From NCBI GenBank assembly GCA_965205925.1, contig OZ242183.1, positions 434,001 to 498,000 on the forward strand: DNA of 64,000 nt. The letters are read 5' to 3'. Within the stretch, counting starts at the first letter, position 1, and every line of letters begins with the position of its first letter. Below are positions 8,510 to 16,750 of this stretch, one piece after another. A program made the translations under genes and the position numbers. Under the pieces are notes generated by a model. That model did no database searches. It was not told the origin of the DNA and was given only the letters and a program-made list of their open reading frames with translations. Source of the stretch: CAYRJD01 sp965205925. GTDB lineage: Bacteria; Actinomycetota; Acidimicrobiia; Acidimicrobiales; Poriferisodalaceae.

Positions 8510-9234
8510 TCAGATTCCTGGCTTTGTTCCCACCCGGGTTTTCCCTCGCGTGTTTCAGGTTTTCCAGCTTGGTGACGGTTTGGTAGCAGCACCCAGAACG
8601 CCATAAACGCAGCAATCAAGATCGACAGGCCTGCGGGTAAGGGTTCGATTAGTGCTACCGCTATCACAGCGGCACTCAAGCCAACAACAGGCAATTGGCG
8701 TTCATGTAGCCGTGGCCAGATAATCGCGACGAACATTGCCGGAAACATGGCGTCGAAACCCCACACAGAAACATCACCGATTTGTTCACCGATTAAGACA
8801 CCAACAACTGAGCCAAGCCACCATGGCACGACTAAAGCCAAACTCATTGTTACAAATACACGGCGCGATGTGCCTGCCTCGGCGGGTTCATTCAGTGCAA
8901 GCGCCACGTTTGGATCAAGTGTGACGAGCGCAGCCGCTGCCTTAGCGCTGCGGCGAGGCCACAAGCGTGGCGAGACCGCGGCGGCCAATAAGCCAAAACG
9001 TGTTGAGACCAGCCAGCCCCCAAGAACGCCCGATAGCACACTGCCTCCCGCCACGGTAACTGCCGCAAATGCCAGAGTTGCTGTTGCAGAAATAACAATC
9101 CATGAGGCTGCCAGTACTAGCCACGGCTCTGTTCCTGCCTCAATATGAACAACCGCTATCGGTATCGACAATGTAAAAAAGGTTGCTGCGATTGCTGCAA
9201 CTTCGCTTTTTCGCAGCAACGGTCGGGGCTTCAT
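8503..9234 (-). CDS. azlC: AzlC-family branched-chain amino acid exporter permease
   Basis: Integral membrane protein of 243 residues with several hydrophobic helices. The segment GFDAMFPAMFVAIIWPRL near residue 160 matches the AzlC family pattern of an FDxxFPAxF helix. The last 25 residues are polar. It is followed by azlD with overlapping ends. The start at 9234 faces the PAC2 gene across an 83-base divergent spacer that contains the duplicated palindrome at 9267-9306. Confidence 0.86.
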   Translation of the reverse strand: MKPRPLLRKSEVAAIAATFFTLSIPIAVVHIEAGTEPWLVLAASWIVISATATLAFAAVTVAGGSVLSGVLGGWLVSTRFGLLAAAVSPRLWPRRSAKAAAALVTLDPNVALALNEPAEAGTSRRVFVTMSLALVVPWWLGSVVGVLIGEQIGDVSVWGFDAMFPAMFVAIIWPRLHERQLPVVGLSAAVIAVALIEPLPAGLSILIAAFMAFWVLLPNRHQAGKPETREGKPGWEQSQESEC

Positions 9235-9266
9235 TGGGGCAGTGTTCTACAGATTGAGCGTTAAGT

Positions 9267-9306
9267 CGTGATATCACATTGAAGGCCGTGATATCACATT
9301 GAAGGC
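9267..9306. repeat. Two tandem 20-bp units, each with a perfect 10-bp palindrome
   Basis: The unit CGTGATATCACATTGAAGGC occurs twice without mismatch at 9267-9286 and 9287-9306. Each contains the palindrome GTGATATCAC, so the two palindrome centres are 20 bp apart, about two helical turns. The array sits in the azlC / PAC2 divergent spacer and ends 11 bases before the PAC2 ATG, immediately upstream of its GGAGAG ribosome site. This looks like a duplicated operator, though it could be chance tandem slippage. Confidence 0.75.
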
Positions 9307-9317
9307 ATAGTGGAGAG

Positions 9318-10190
9318 ATGGATTTGATCAACTGGGTGGCCGAAGCAACGCCAAAGCTTTCGAGGCCGCTGATGTTGGTTGCTTTCGAAGGCTGGTTTGA
9401 TGCCGGCAACAGCGCGACCGGTGCTTTGGATTGGCTGCTTGAGACCGCACCGGCCGGTGGAAAGTTGGCGGAAATTGATCTCGAAGAGTTTCTGGACTTC
9501 CAAGAAGTTCGCCCGATCGTTAAGCAAAAACACGAAGGTGACCGCGCTCTCGAATGGCCGACCGTGAACTGTTACACCGTTGAGGAAACTGTGCGCCACG
9601 ATCTTGTATTGCTGCAGGGAGTGGAGCCGCGCATGCGCTGGCGAACGTTCAACGAGGCTGTGTTACAAGTAGCGACCTCAATGAAATGTCAAATGATCGT
9701 AACGATGGGTTCCACTGCTGCGAGTGTGCCTCACTCGCGTATGCCCACTGTGAAAAGCAGCGCCGGAAACACTGAGTTGGCCAAGCGAATGGGGCTGGCA
9801 GCGCCGACTTATCAAGGGCCGACAGGAGTTATCGGAACTCTTCACGACATGGCTGATAAAGCCAACTTTCCTGTTATTTCCATGCGAGTTGGCGTGCCGC
9901 ACTATGTCGCTGGTCCACAAAATCCGAAAGGCACACGGGCACTGCTAGCTGAGTTTCAACACATAACTGGAGTGCAAACGCATTACAACCTGCTGGACAA
10001 AGACGTCTTGACGTGGGAAGAGCGTGTGAACGAAGCAACCAAAGATGATCCTGAGATCGTGACTTATATCTCACAGTTGGAAGTCGAATCTGACCGGCTG
10101 GCGGAAGAAAGCCTGCCTAGCGGTGAAGATCTAGCTGCGCAGATTGAGCAGTTTCTGATGGAACGCAATCCTCACGAAGATGATCTCTAG
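9318..10190 (+). CDS. PAC2 family protein
   Basis: Protein of 290 residues of the PAC2 family, related to proteasome assembly chaperone 2 and common in proteasome-bearing actinomycetes; biochemical role unknown. The N-terminal LMLVAFEGWFDAGNSATGA is diagnostic, followed by the conserved MIVTMGSTAASVPHSR segment near residue 130 and GTLHDMADKANFPVISM near 175. The C-terminus is acidic. GGAGAG lies 5 bases before the ATG. The aroC gene starts 31 bases downstream on the same strand. Confidence 0.9.
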   Translation: MDLINWVAEATPKLSRPLMLVAFEGWFDAGNSATGALDWLLETAPAGGKLAEIDLEEFLDFQEVRPIVKQKHEGDRALEWPTVNCYTVEETVRHDLVLLQGVEPRMRWRTFNEAVLQVATSMKCQMIVTMGSTAASVPHSRMPTVKSSAGNTELAKRMGLAAPTYQGPTGVIGTLHDMADKANFPVISMRVGVPHYVAGPQNPKGTRALLAEFQHITGVQTHYNLLDKDVLTWEERVNEATKDDPEIVTYISQLEVESDRLAEESLPSGEDLAAQIEQFLMERNPHEDDL

Positions 10191-10221
10191 CCAATCCACG
10201 AAAGCGATCTAGGTATTTGCG

Positions 10222-11376
10222 ATGGGCGGTAACACGTTTGGGGAACGATTTTCGATAACTACGTTTGGTGAATCACACGGTGGTGCGGTTGGTGTGACTA
10301 TTGACGGCTGCCCGGCGGGCATAAAGCTGGAGGCAGCTCACATTCAGGCAGATCTAGATCGTCGCCGACCAGGGCAAAGCCGTTTGGTTTCTCAACGTGA
10401 TGAAACCGACAAGGTTGAAATCCAATCAGGCCTGTTTGAAGGTGAGACGCTGGGTACTCCAATTTCTCTAGTTGTACGCAACATTGATGCCATGTCGGGT
10501 GCCTATGAAACCATGCGTGACCTCTACAGACCTAGTCACGCCGACTACACCACCCAAGCCAAATATGGAATACGTAACTGGCAAGGTGGCGGTCGAGCTT
10601 CGGCGCGCGAAACCGTTGGTCGTGTAGCTGCCGGAGCGGTAGCTCGCAAAGTTTTAGAGCAGGCTGGCGTAACGGTGCTGGCTTGGGTTAGCTCTGTTGG
10701 TGAAATCGATGCAACGGTCGATGCCGAGTCCGTGCAACTAGCCGATGTAGAGGCGGATCCCACACGCTGTCCTGACCCAACCACGGCCAAGCTGATGACA
10801 AAAGCAATAGAAGCCGCACGCAAGTCAGGCGACTCATTAGGAGGAATAGTTGCCTGCGTAGCACGCGGAGTCCAAGCTGGTCTTGGCGAGCCCGTGTTCG
10901 ACAAGCTAGACGCCGAACTTGCAAAGGCTGTCATCTCTTTGCCCGCAGCTAAAGGAGTAGAGATAGGTAGTGGCTTTTCAGGCACCAGAATGTCGGGCAG
11001 AGCGCACAACGATGAATTTCTGCCCGGTGACGATGGTCGACCACAAGTAGCTAGCAATAACAGCGGCGGTATCCAGGGTGGGATCAGCAACGGCGCCGAC
11101 ATAGTGCTACGAACAGCATTCAAGCCAACTGCCACCATTGCCTCGCCGCAGAAGACGGTAAACGTAGACAACGAACCTGTTGAGCTGACTGCTAGCGGCC
11201 GGCACGATCCTTGCGTGTTGCCGCGCGCTGTGCCAATGGTTGAAGCCATGGTCTGTCTGGTGCTAGTAGACCATCTGCTACGCCAGCAAACTACGCGCTT
11301 GGCAATCTCACAACCTCGTCGTAGAGCACAGTCGGATTCACAGGGCATAAAGACCACGCCGGGCTCAGAGACCTAG
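10222..11376 (+). CDS. aroC: Chorismate synthase
   Basis: Last step of the shikimate pathway: removes phosphate from 5-enolpyruvylshikimate-3-phosphate to give chorismate, using reduced FMN. The signature GESHGGAVGVTIDGCP lies near residue 14, RRPGQSRLVSQRDE near 50, GGGRASARETVGRVAAGA near 120, and SGRHDPCVLPRAVPMVEAM near the end. Length 384 is normal. Chorismate is the substrate of the MerR-MenF fusion at 33.7 kb. The TauE-type gene begins 5 bases after the stop. Confidence 0.97.
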   Translation: MGGNTFGERFSITTFGESHGGAVGVTIDGCPAGIKLEAAHIQADLDRRRPGQSRLVSQRDETDKVEIQSGLFEGETLGTPISLVVRNIDAMSGAYETMRDLYRPSHADYTTQAKYGIRNWQGGGRASARETVGRVAAGAVARKVLEQAGVTVLAWVSSVGEIDATVDAESVQLADVEADPTRCPDPTTAKLMTKAIEAARKSGDSLGGIVACVARGVQAGLGEPVFDKLDAELAKAVISLPAAKGVEIGSGFSGTRMSGRAHNDEFLPGDDGRPQVASNNSGGIQGGISNGADIVLRTAFKPTATIASPQKTVNVDNEPVELTASGRHDPCVLPRAVPMVEAMVCLVLVDHLLRQQTTRLAISQPRRRAQSDSQGIKTTPGSET

Positions 11377-11380
11377 CTCG

Positions 11381-12127
11381 TTGGATCTGACGCAGGAACT
11401 GCTGTTAGCAGCGGCGTGCGTTGTGGCAGGTGCCATCAACGCTATGGCTGGGGGAGGGTCTCTAATAACGGTGCCCCTGCTGACGGTGTTTGCTGATCTT
11501 GGCGGATTGGTGGCCAACGGCACAAATCGAGTCGGAGTGTTAACACAAAATCTCTCCTCAACGTTCAGCTACTCCAAAGCTGGCGTGCCTGGCATTCGCA
11601 GAGCCGTGGCGGTCTTGATACCGGTGTTTGCAGGCTCGTTAGTCGGCGCGTTTTTGGCGTCACGTCTAAGCGAAACCGTTTACGAGATCATCTTCGGCGC
11701 GCTAATGCTGCCGCTGTTGGTGTTCAGTTTTTGGCAGCCAAAAGGGGTTCGACGGCCCGATGCTGTAATCACTTGGCCGCGCTACGTAACGGTGGTGGTG
11801 TTTCTTGGCATCGGCATATACGGCGGAGCTTTCCAAGCTGGCGTTGGTCTGATAATTGTGCTTGCGTTGTCTCGTGCTGGCCTAGATCTAGTGAACGCAA
11901 ATTCCGTGAAAGTGGTCGTGATAGCCATGCTGACAGTGGCAGCAGTGCCAGTGTTCATATTCGCTGATCAGGTTCATTGGGGTTATGCAGTGGTGGTTAG
12001 CGCTGGGTTTGCTGTAGGCGGCTGGATTGGCGCACGCATAGCGGTGCGGGGAGGTGAACGTTTGATTAGACCGGTGATGCTGGCAGCAGTTGTCGCCCTA
12101 GCTGGTCGAATGATTGGGCTGTACTAA
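11381..12127 (+). CDS. TauE/SafE family membrane exporter
   Basis: Membrane protein of 248 residues with about seven or eight helices of the TauE/SafE family, associated with export of sulfite, sulfoacetate or other organic anions. The N-terminal AAACVVAGAINAMAGGGSLI is the family motif, and the repeated half-site GIYGGAFQAGVGL appears near residue 140. The start is TTG at 11381 with a poor ribosome site, so it may depend on coupling to aroC. Substrate cannot be read from sequence. Confidence 0.86.
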   Translation: MDLTQELLLAAACVVAGAINAMAGGGSLITVPLLTVFADLGGLVANGTNRVGVLTQNLSSTFSYSKAGVPGIRRAVAVLIPVFAGSLVGAFLASRLSETVYEIIFGALMLPLLVFSFWQPKGVRRPDAVITWPRYVTVVVFLGIGIYGGAFQAGVGLIIVLALSRAGLDLVNANSVKVVVIAMLTVAAVPVFIFADQVHWGYAVVVSAGFAVGGWIGARIAVRGGERLIRPVMLAAVVALAGRMIGLY

Positions 12128-12128
12128 T

Positions 12129-12150
12129 CGAGCGGTCTAATGACCGCTCG
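12129..12150. terminator. Perfect 9-bp hairpin between convergent genes
   Basis: CGAGCGGTC at 12129-12137, loop TAAT, then GACCGCTCG at 12142-12150. It starts 2 bases after the TauE-type stop and lies before the end of the convergent patB gene. No T-run follows on either strand, so it may be a weak bidirectional terminator or an mRNA-end stabiliser. Confidence 0.6.
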
Positions 12151-12174
12151 CATAGGCAAGGCGTGAGACAGTCG

Positions 12175-13350
12175 CTAGAGCGCCTTCGCCATCGCAACAA
12201 CAATCTGGTTGAGTATCTCCGGCGAGGTAGCGAAGTTAAGTCGCACAAAGCCTTTCCCTTCCTCACCGAAGTCAAGGCCGGAGTTGAGAAAAACTTTGCC
12301 CTTGTCCAAGAACACCTCAGACGGGTTGTCACCTAAACCCAACTCTGCGCAATCAATCCAGGCAAGGTAGGTGGCCTGAGGTTTGTGATAGTGAACACCT
12401 GGTAGATGTTCTTCCAGCAGTTTCGCCACGAGGTCACGGTTGCTGTTAAGTCCGATCATTAGTTCATCGAGCCAGGATTGACCCTGCTCCCAGCCAGCAA
12501 TTGTGGCTACTTGCCCTAACTCGCTGACGCCACCGATCTTGCGCGGCAGCGTGTTCAACACGGCCGGACCGTAACGCTGTGAGGCGCTGTGAATAAATGC
12601 CACTCGCGCGGCTGCCATGTTGAAGGATTTGGTGGCAGCCGTAAGCGTGATCGTGCGTTGCGAGGCCGTTTCACTGCTTGCGGCGACCGGTAGATGCTTG
12701 TTAGGGGAGTACACGAGGTCGCAGTGGATTTCGTCAGAAATCATCAAGAGATCGTTGCGGTCGGCAATGTCGGTGACCGCGGCTAGTTCGGCGTCGTTCA
12801 TGACTATGCCAGTGGGGTTGTGAGGCTGGCATAAGAACAGTGCGGTAACCCCGTCTTGTGCCGCGACGGATTCGAGATGATCTAAGTCAAGTCGCCAGCC
12901 GTCGCTGGTTTCTTTTAGTGGATTCGCAACGAAGCGACGCTTGTTTTGTGTGATGGTCGAAAAAATCGGTGGGTATAAGGGTGTCTGCAACACGATGCCG
13001 TCGCCGGGTTTTGTGAGAGCTTCAATGGTTATTTGGAACCCTTGCATTACGTCGTGTATACGAATGATCTCATCGGTACTGGTTTCCCAACCAAAAGCGC
13101 TTTTCATACGCCTAACGAATGTTTCGTACAAGGGGATCGGAAGGTCGTAGAAGTCGTAGCCGAGCCCGCCTGCGGCTATGCGATCTTGCAACGCTTGGAC
13201 TATGCAAGGTGCAGGCTCGAGATCCATGTCGGCTACCCAGGCCGCCAGAACGTCTGCACCGCGACGTCCCCATTTGACGCCAGGTCGGTTCATAACTTTT
13301 TGAGGATCGAGTTCAAAAATCATTAGTGAGTCCGTCTTGTCTACGCGCAT
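12175..13350 (-). CDS. patB: PatB/MalY-type PLP aminotransferase / cystathionine beta-lyase
   Basis: Fold-type I PLP enzyme of the MalY/PatB class with likely C-S lyase activity on cystathionine or cysteine S-conjugates. Visible are FLCQPHNPTG near residue 170, SDEIHCDLVYSPN near 205 and the PLP Lys in TAATKSFNMAAAR near 240. As listed it has 391 residues from ATG 13350. A second in-frame ATG at 13323 (MIFELDP) matches the usual family N-terminus and overlaps the SURF1 stop by only 11 bases, so it may be the true start. Last gene of the minus-strand series. Confidence 0.9.
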   Translation of the reverse strand: MRVDKTDSLMIFELDPQKVMNRPGVKWGRRGADVLAAWVADMDLEPAPCIVQALQDRIAAGGLGYDFYDLPIPLYETFVRRMKSAFGWETSTDEIIRIHDVMQGFQITIEALTKPGDGIVLQTPLYPPIFSTITQNKRRFVANPLKETSDGWRLDLDHLESVAAQDGVTALFLCQPHNPTGIVMNDAELAAVTDIADRNDLLMISDEIHCDLVYSPNKHLPVAASSETASQRTITLTAATKSFNMAAARVAFIHSASQRYGPAVLNTLPRKIGGVSELGQVATIAGWEQGQSWLDELMIGLNSNRDLVAKLLEEHLPGVHYHKPQATYLAWIDCAELGLGDNPSEVFLDKGKVFLNSGLDFGEEGKGFVRLNFATSPEILNQIVVAMAKAL

Positions 13351-14155
13351 ATCTGACGATTACAAGCGGGTAACCAACGAATGCTATGACTGCGAATGCG
13401 AAGTACTGAAAGGTGTACCCCAAATGTGGACCAGCGTCTGTTTCGGGTGGGTTAACAGGCTCCAAGTTAGTGAGCACCGGTGTGGCGGTGACTAGCTCTA
13501 GATAAGAGGGTGCGAGCGTCTGAGGTGTTTGAGCATCTATGCGCTCAACGTCGACGCGCGCGAGTGAGATCAGACGTCCGTTAGGTGGATCGGTTGGGCC
13601 GAACAAAGCACGGGTTTGTGTCTGACGAACGCGACCAAGCAGCGAAACTGGTTCGCTAGGCAATAGTTCGTTAGCTAGCGCAGTCAGTGCAGTTAGTTCG
13701 GTCTGCTCTGCTTGCTTGGATGCGGTGGTCACGTCAATGCAAGTTGCGCTTTGAAGCCAGCCGGCTACTACCAGCACTGCACTCTCACCGGTATCGCCAG
13801 ACGAACTACTGCTGAGGGTTTCTAGTTTTAGCGGGAGTGCAAGGTAGCAGCCGCTAAATCCCGTCTGGCTGCGGTTACGAATCAGGACGGCGTCATCGTG
13901 TGACCAAGTACCGGAAACCTCCGCCATGCGCCATGTCAGCTCGCCGAGCGCTTCTGGATCGCTCGCGATTTCGCTCAAAAGCTCGGCTGCGGTTAAAGCC
14001 GACGCAGCCTCGCGGTCTCGCACGGCTTCGTTTTGTTCGCGTTGTTCGTAGTGCCGACTTAGCTGCCACAAGCCAGCAGTTATGAATGCAGCTAGCGCGG
14101 TGAGCGTAAGCAGATGTCCAAATATCCAGATCGGCTTGCGCGCGAAGCCGTACAT
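13313..14155 (-). CDS. SURF1-family cytochrome oxidase assembly protein
   Basis: Membrane protein of 280 residues with the SURF1 layout: an N-terminal helix at about 10-30 (GLWQLSRHYEQRE follows it), a large extracytoplasmic domain, and a C-terminal helix near 250 preceded by HLGYTFQYFAFA. SURF1 proteins help insert haem a into the aa3 terminal oxidase, implying aerobic respiration. It follows the S9 peptidase after 14 bases and overlaps the start of patB, so all three are probably co-transcribed. Confidence 0.87.
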   Translation of the reverse strand: MYGFARKPIWIFGHLLTLTALAAFITAGLWQLSRHYEQREQNEAVRDREAASALTAAELLSEIASDPEALGELTWRMAEVSGTWSHDDAVLIRNRSQTGFSGCYLALPLKLETLSSSSSGDTGESAVLVVAGWLQSATCIDVTTASKQAEQTELTALTALANELLPSEPVSLLGRVRQTQTRALFGPTDPPNGRLISLARVDVERIDAQTPQTLAPSYLELVTATPVLTNLEPVNPPETDAGPHLGYTFQYFAFAVIAFVGYPLVIVRYARRQDGLTNDF

Positions 14156-14169
14156 CGTGATGAAGCTAC

Positions 14170-16356
14170 CTATATCGAAATCGGGGCTAGCTGGTCAGCT
14201 ATAGGAAACCCCAACACTTGGCTTAGAAATGACAACTCAGCTTCGAGTGCGGCGGCGATGTTTACCGCTTGACGGAAACCATGCGCCTCGTCTTTGAATA
14301 GCAGGTAGCGATGCGTCACTTTCGCTTTGGCCAAAGCCTCAACCAGCTGCTCGGATTGCGACGGCGGCACGACCTTGTCTTGATCTCCTTGTAATACCAG
14401 CATTGGTGTGCGTAATCGATCGCTGCGATAAAGAGGTGATCGCTGCTTGTATAGCTCAGCGGCCTGCGGCCAAGGGCCGATAAGTGAGTCCAAATAATGA
14501 GCTTCGAATTTGTGTGTATCGCGCGCTAACGACTCCAGGTCGGCGACTCCATAGCGAGAAAGGCCTGCAGCGAATGTGTCTGTGCTTGTTAAGGCACACA
14601 GAGTGGTGTAGCCGCCGGCGGAACCGCCTTTTATTACCAGGCGTTTCGAGTCAACTAGCGCCGGCGGACCCTGGCTGGACGCATCCTGGTTGCTCAGGTA
14701 GAGCGCAGCACCAACGCAATCATCCACATCGGCAACCCCCCAGAGTTCTTTTAGTGAGTTGCGGTAATCGGTGCCATAACCGGTACTGCCGCGATAGTTG
14801 ACATCAACCACACCGATACCGCGGCTAGTCCAATACTGGATGTTCAGATCCAACGAACTGCGGGCACGACCCGTTGGTCCGCCATGACTTAGCACTATGA
14901 GCGGCGCAAGCTCATCGATCGGACCTTGATGTGTGGCACTGGTCGGCGGAAAATAAAATCCGTAAGCCATTGCTTCGTCTGTGCCCGCTGTCGGCGTGGG
15001 GAACTCAATGGTTTGCGGCACTGAGATTGAATGCTCATCCAAAACCAAAGGAGAAGCATTTTTGCTTTGGTTTTTACTCAAACTTCGATAGCTGCCGTCT
15101 GGTGCGATCTCCACAACCTCGGCTTGTTTGACCCAACTGCTAGCGACGGTCACGGCGTTGCCCGCAGGCGTTACTTCCAAACGCCCAAATTCTGTGAAGC
15201 CGGTATCCACCTCTTGGAGCTGGCCACTGACGATGAGTCCGATGTGCGCGACACCGCGATTCACCCAGGTGCACCACAAGGTGTCTGGCTGGTCACCTAC
15301 CCAGGCGTAGGTTTGCTCTGCAAACATCCAGGTAGGTACACCAAACTCAATTTCGCTTAGCGCCTGCGGCCGATCAATCAATGGCTGGCTTACCTTGGAT
15401 TCAATATCGACCTTGTGGATGTCCCAGTAACCATCAATGTCGGAGATCACATGCAGCTGACCGTCGGGACTCCAGCGTGGTTGCTGAAGAGCGGGACCGT
15501 CAAGAATTTGGCCTGCATCAGCGTCTGCATTATCGGTTATGTCTGCTGGTGACCCAGAAGTGATCATGGAGGGTTGTAAGTCGATGACGTGCAGTCGTGT
15601 GTGATCCCACGGCATGTTCGGATGGTTCCAACTGATGAATGTCAGCTGACTACCGTCGGGACTGGGTTGTGGGGAAGCGTAAAAATCTGCTCCTGCGGCA
15701 AGCACGCCAATCGTGCCGTTAGGTCCAATAGCCACTATTTCATTAGATGGCTCGGACGCCTCGGCTGAGCTAGTTGCACCAGCACCCGCTGGCTTGCTGT
15801 GGGTTTCTCTTACCCACACGGTCGTGTCGGTGAGCGGGATCACTGCAGGGTCGGCGTAGCGATGCTCGACAGCTTCGCTCAGTGTTTCATCTTGAATCTT
15901 TTCTGTGATGGCGGTCACTACGTCACCGGAAACAGCCAAGATGCACTGATTTACGGTGGCGTCAGCACCCGCTATTACTGGCGGCTCATTCCCGCCGGCG
16001 CTGAATTTTTGATTGGTTTGCTCAAGGTATGTGTTAGGCACCGGTAGCCAGGCGCCGCCACCGTATTCATGCACTCGCGTCGTGATGTCGCCGTGGTAAG
16101 TCAGGTCGCGCGGTTGTAACGGCGGACCACCAGCGTTTGGGTCTGTTAACTCAACGCCAACGATCGTGGTTTTTCCTTGGTTTAGTGGCCGCCGTTCAGC
16201 CCACAGCACCCAATTGCCTACCACGCGCGGCTCTCGCCGACTGGCCGATGCCTCTGCCACTTTTTTGGCCTTCAAAGGTGAGGGCCAGCTACCAAAGGGC
16301 GCGGTCGTGAGCGAGTTCTTCTTGTCGTTGCGGTGAGTCTCGACCGTTGGCTCCAT
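14170..16356 (-). CDS. S9 family prolyl oligopeptidase-like serine peptidase
   Basis: Protein of 728 residues with an N-terminal beta-propeller and a C-terminal alpha/beta hydrolase domain, probably cleaving short peptides in the cytosol since no signal peptide is visible. The catalytic Ser is in KGGSAGGYTTL near residue 575, Asp in QGDQDKVVPPSQ near 660 and His in DEAHGFRQ near 695. LSHGGPTGR near 500 forms the oxyanion region. It lies 108 bases downstream of xseB, separated by a GC-rich hairpin, and leads into SURF1. Confidence 0.92.
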   Translation of the reverse strand: MEPTVETHRNDKKNSLTTAPFGSWPSPLKAKKVAEASASRREPRVVGNWVLWAERRPLNQGKTTIVGVELTDPNAGGPPLQPRDLTYHGDITTRVHEYGGGAWLPVPNTYLEQTNQKFSAGGNEPPVIAGADATVNQCILAVSGDVVTAITEKIQDETLSEAVEHRYADPAVIPLTDTTVWVRETHSKPAGAGATSSAEASEPSNEIVAIGPNGTIGVLAAGADFYASPQPSPDGSQLTFISWNHPNMPWDHTRLHVIDLQPSMITSGSPADITDNADADAGQILDGPALQQPRWSPDGQLHVISDIDGYWDIHKVDIESKVSQPLIDRPQALSEIEFGVPTWMFAEQTYAWVGDQPDTLWCTWVNRGVAHIGLIVSGQLQEVDTGFTEFGRLEVTPAGNAVTVASSWVKQAEVVEIAPDGSYRSLSKNQSKNASPLVLDEHSISVPQTIEFPTPTAGTDEAMAYGFYFPPTSATHQGPIDELAPLIVLSHGGPTGRARSSLDLNIQYWTSRGIGVVDVNYRGSTGYGTDYRNSLKELWGVADVDDCVGAALYLSNQDASSQGPPALVDSKRLVIKGGSAGGYTTLCALTSTDTFAAGLSRYGVADLESLARDTHKFEAHYLDSLIGPWPQAAELYKQRSPLYRSDRLRTPMLVLQGDQDKVVPPSQSEQLVEALAKAKVTHRYLLFKDEAHGFRQAVNIAAALEAELSFLSQVLGFPIADQLAPISI

Positions 16357-16432
16357 ATTTTTGTTCTCTTGATCGCTATTCGTTGAACTGCTTGTTATGT
16401 GATTTTGTGCTTTGGTCGCTAGCGTTGTTAGC

Positions 16433-16466
16433 GAACCGAGGGAGGGCCCACCACCTTCCTCGGTTC
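16433..16466 (-). terminator. GC-rich hairpin at the end of xseB
   Basis: GAACCGAGG (16433-16441) pairs with CCTCGGTTC (16458-16466) around a 16-base loop, and it includes the xseB stop codon. On the minus strand no T-run follows, so an intrinsic terminator is uncertain; on the plus strand ATTTTATTT follows. It probably limits readthrough from xseAB into the peptidase operon. Confidence 0.5.
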
Positions 16467-16710
16467 ATTTTATTTGGCCGGGTGTTTCTAACTGGCCGAC
16501 GATGCGAGTGACCGAAGCTTCGGCTGCTGTGAGCCGTGAGCGACAGTTATCAATGTGGTGTGTTGCGCGTTCAACTAGTAGCGCAAGCGCATCAATATCT
16601 AAGTCAGCGGTTTCCAGCTGGGCGAGGATTGTGTTGATCTCTGCCATCGATTCTGCGTACCCCGGTGTTGCGGGCGCTGACTCTGTTTCAGACAAGTGTG
16701 TTTCTGACAT
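16465..16710 (-). CDS. xseB: Exodeoxyribonuclease VII small subunit
   Basis: Small subunit of the ssDNA-degrading exonuclease VII, 81 residues. The core GYAESMAEINTILAQLETADLDIDAL is interrupted by no gap and is followed by VERATHHIDNCRSRL, the usual XseB two-helix pattern. The chosen ATG at 16710 (MSETHL) gives the normal family length. A longer reading from 16782 would add 24 residues overlapping xseA and does not resemble XseB. It follows xseA by 40 bases. Confidence 0.88.
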   Translation of the reverse strand: MSETHLSETESAPATPGYAESMAEINTILAQLETADLDIDALALLVERATHHIDNCRSRLTAAEASVTRIVGQLETPGQIK

Positions 16711-16750
16711 TGGTTTGCTTTCTTTACAAGGTTTATGCAATGACGGTGAG

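Noticed and set aside
10545..11357. 270-residue open frame antisense to aroC
   Set aside because: Mirror frame of a well-conserved gene; composition is Ser/Ala/Thr-rich with no recognisable motif.
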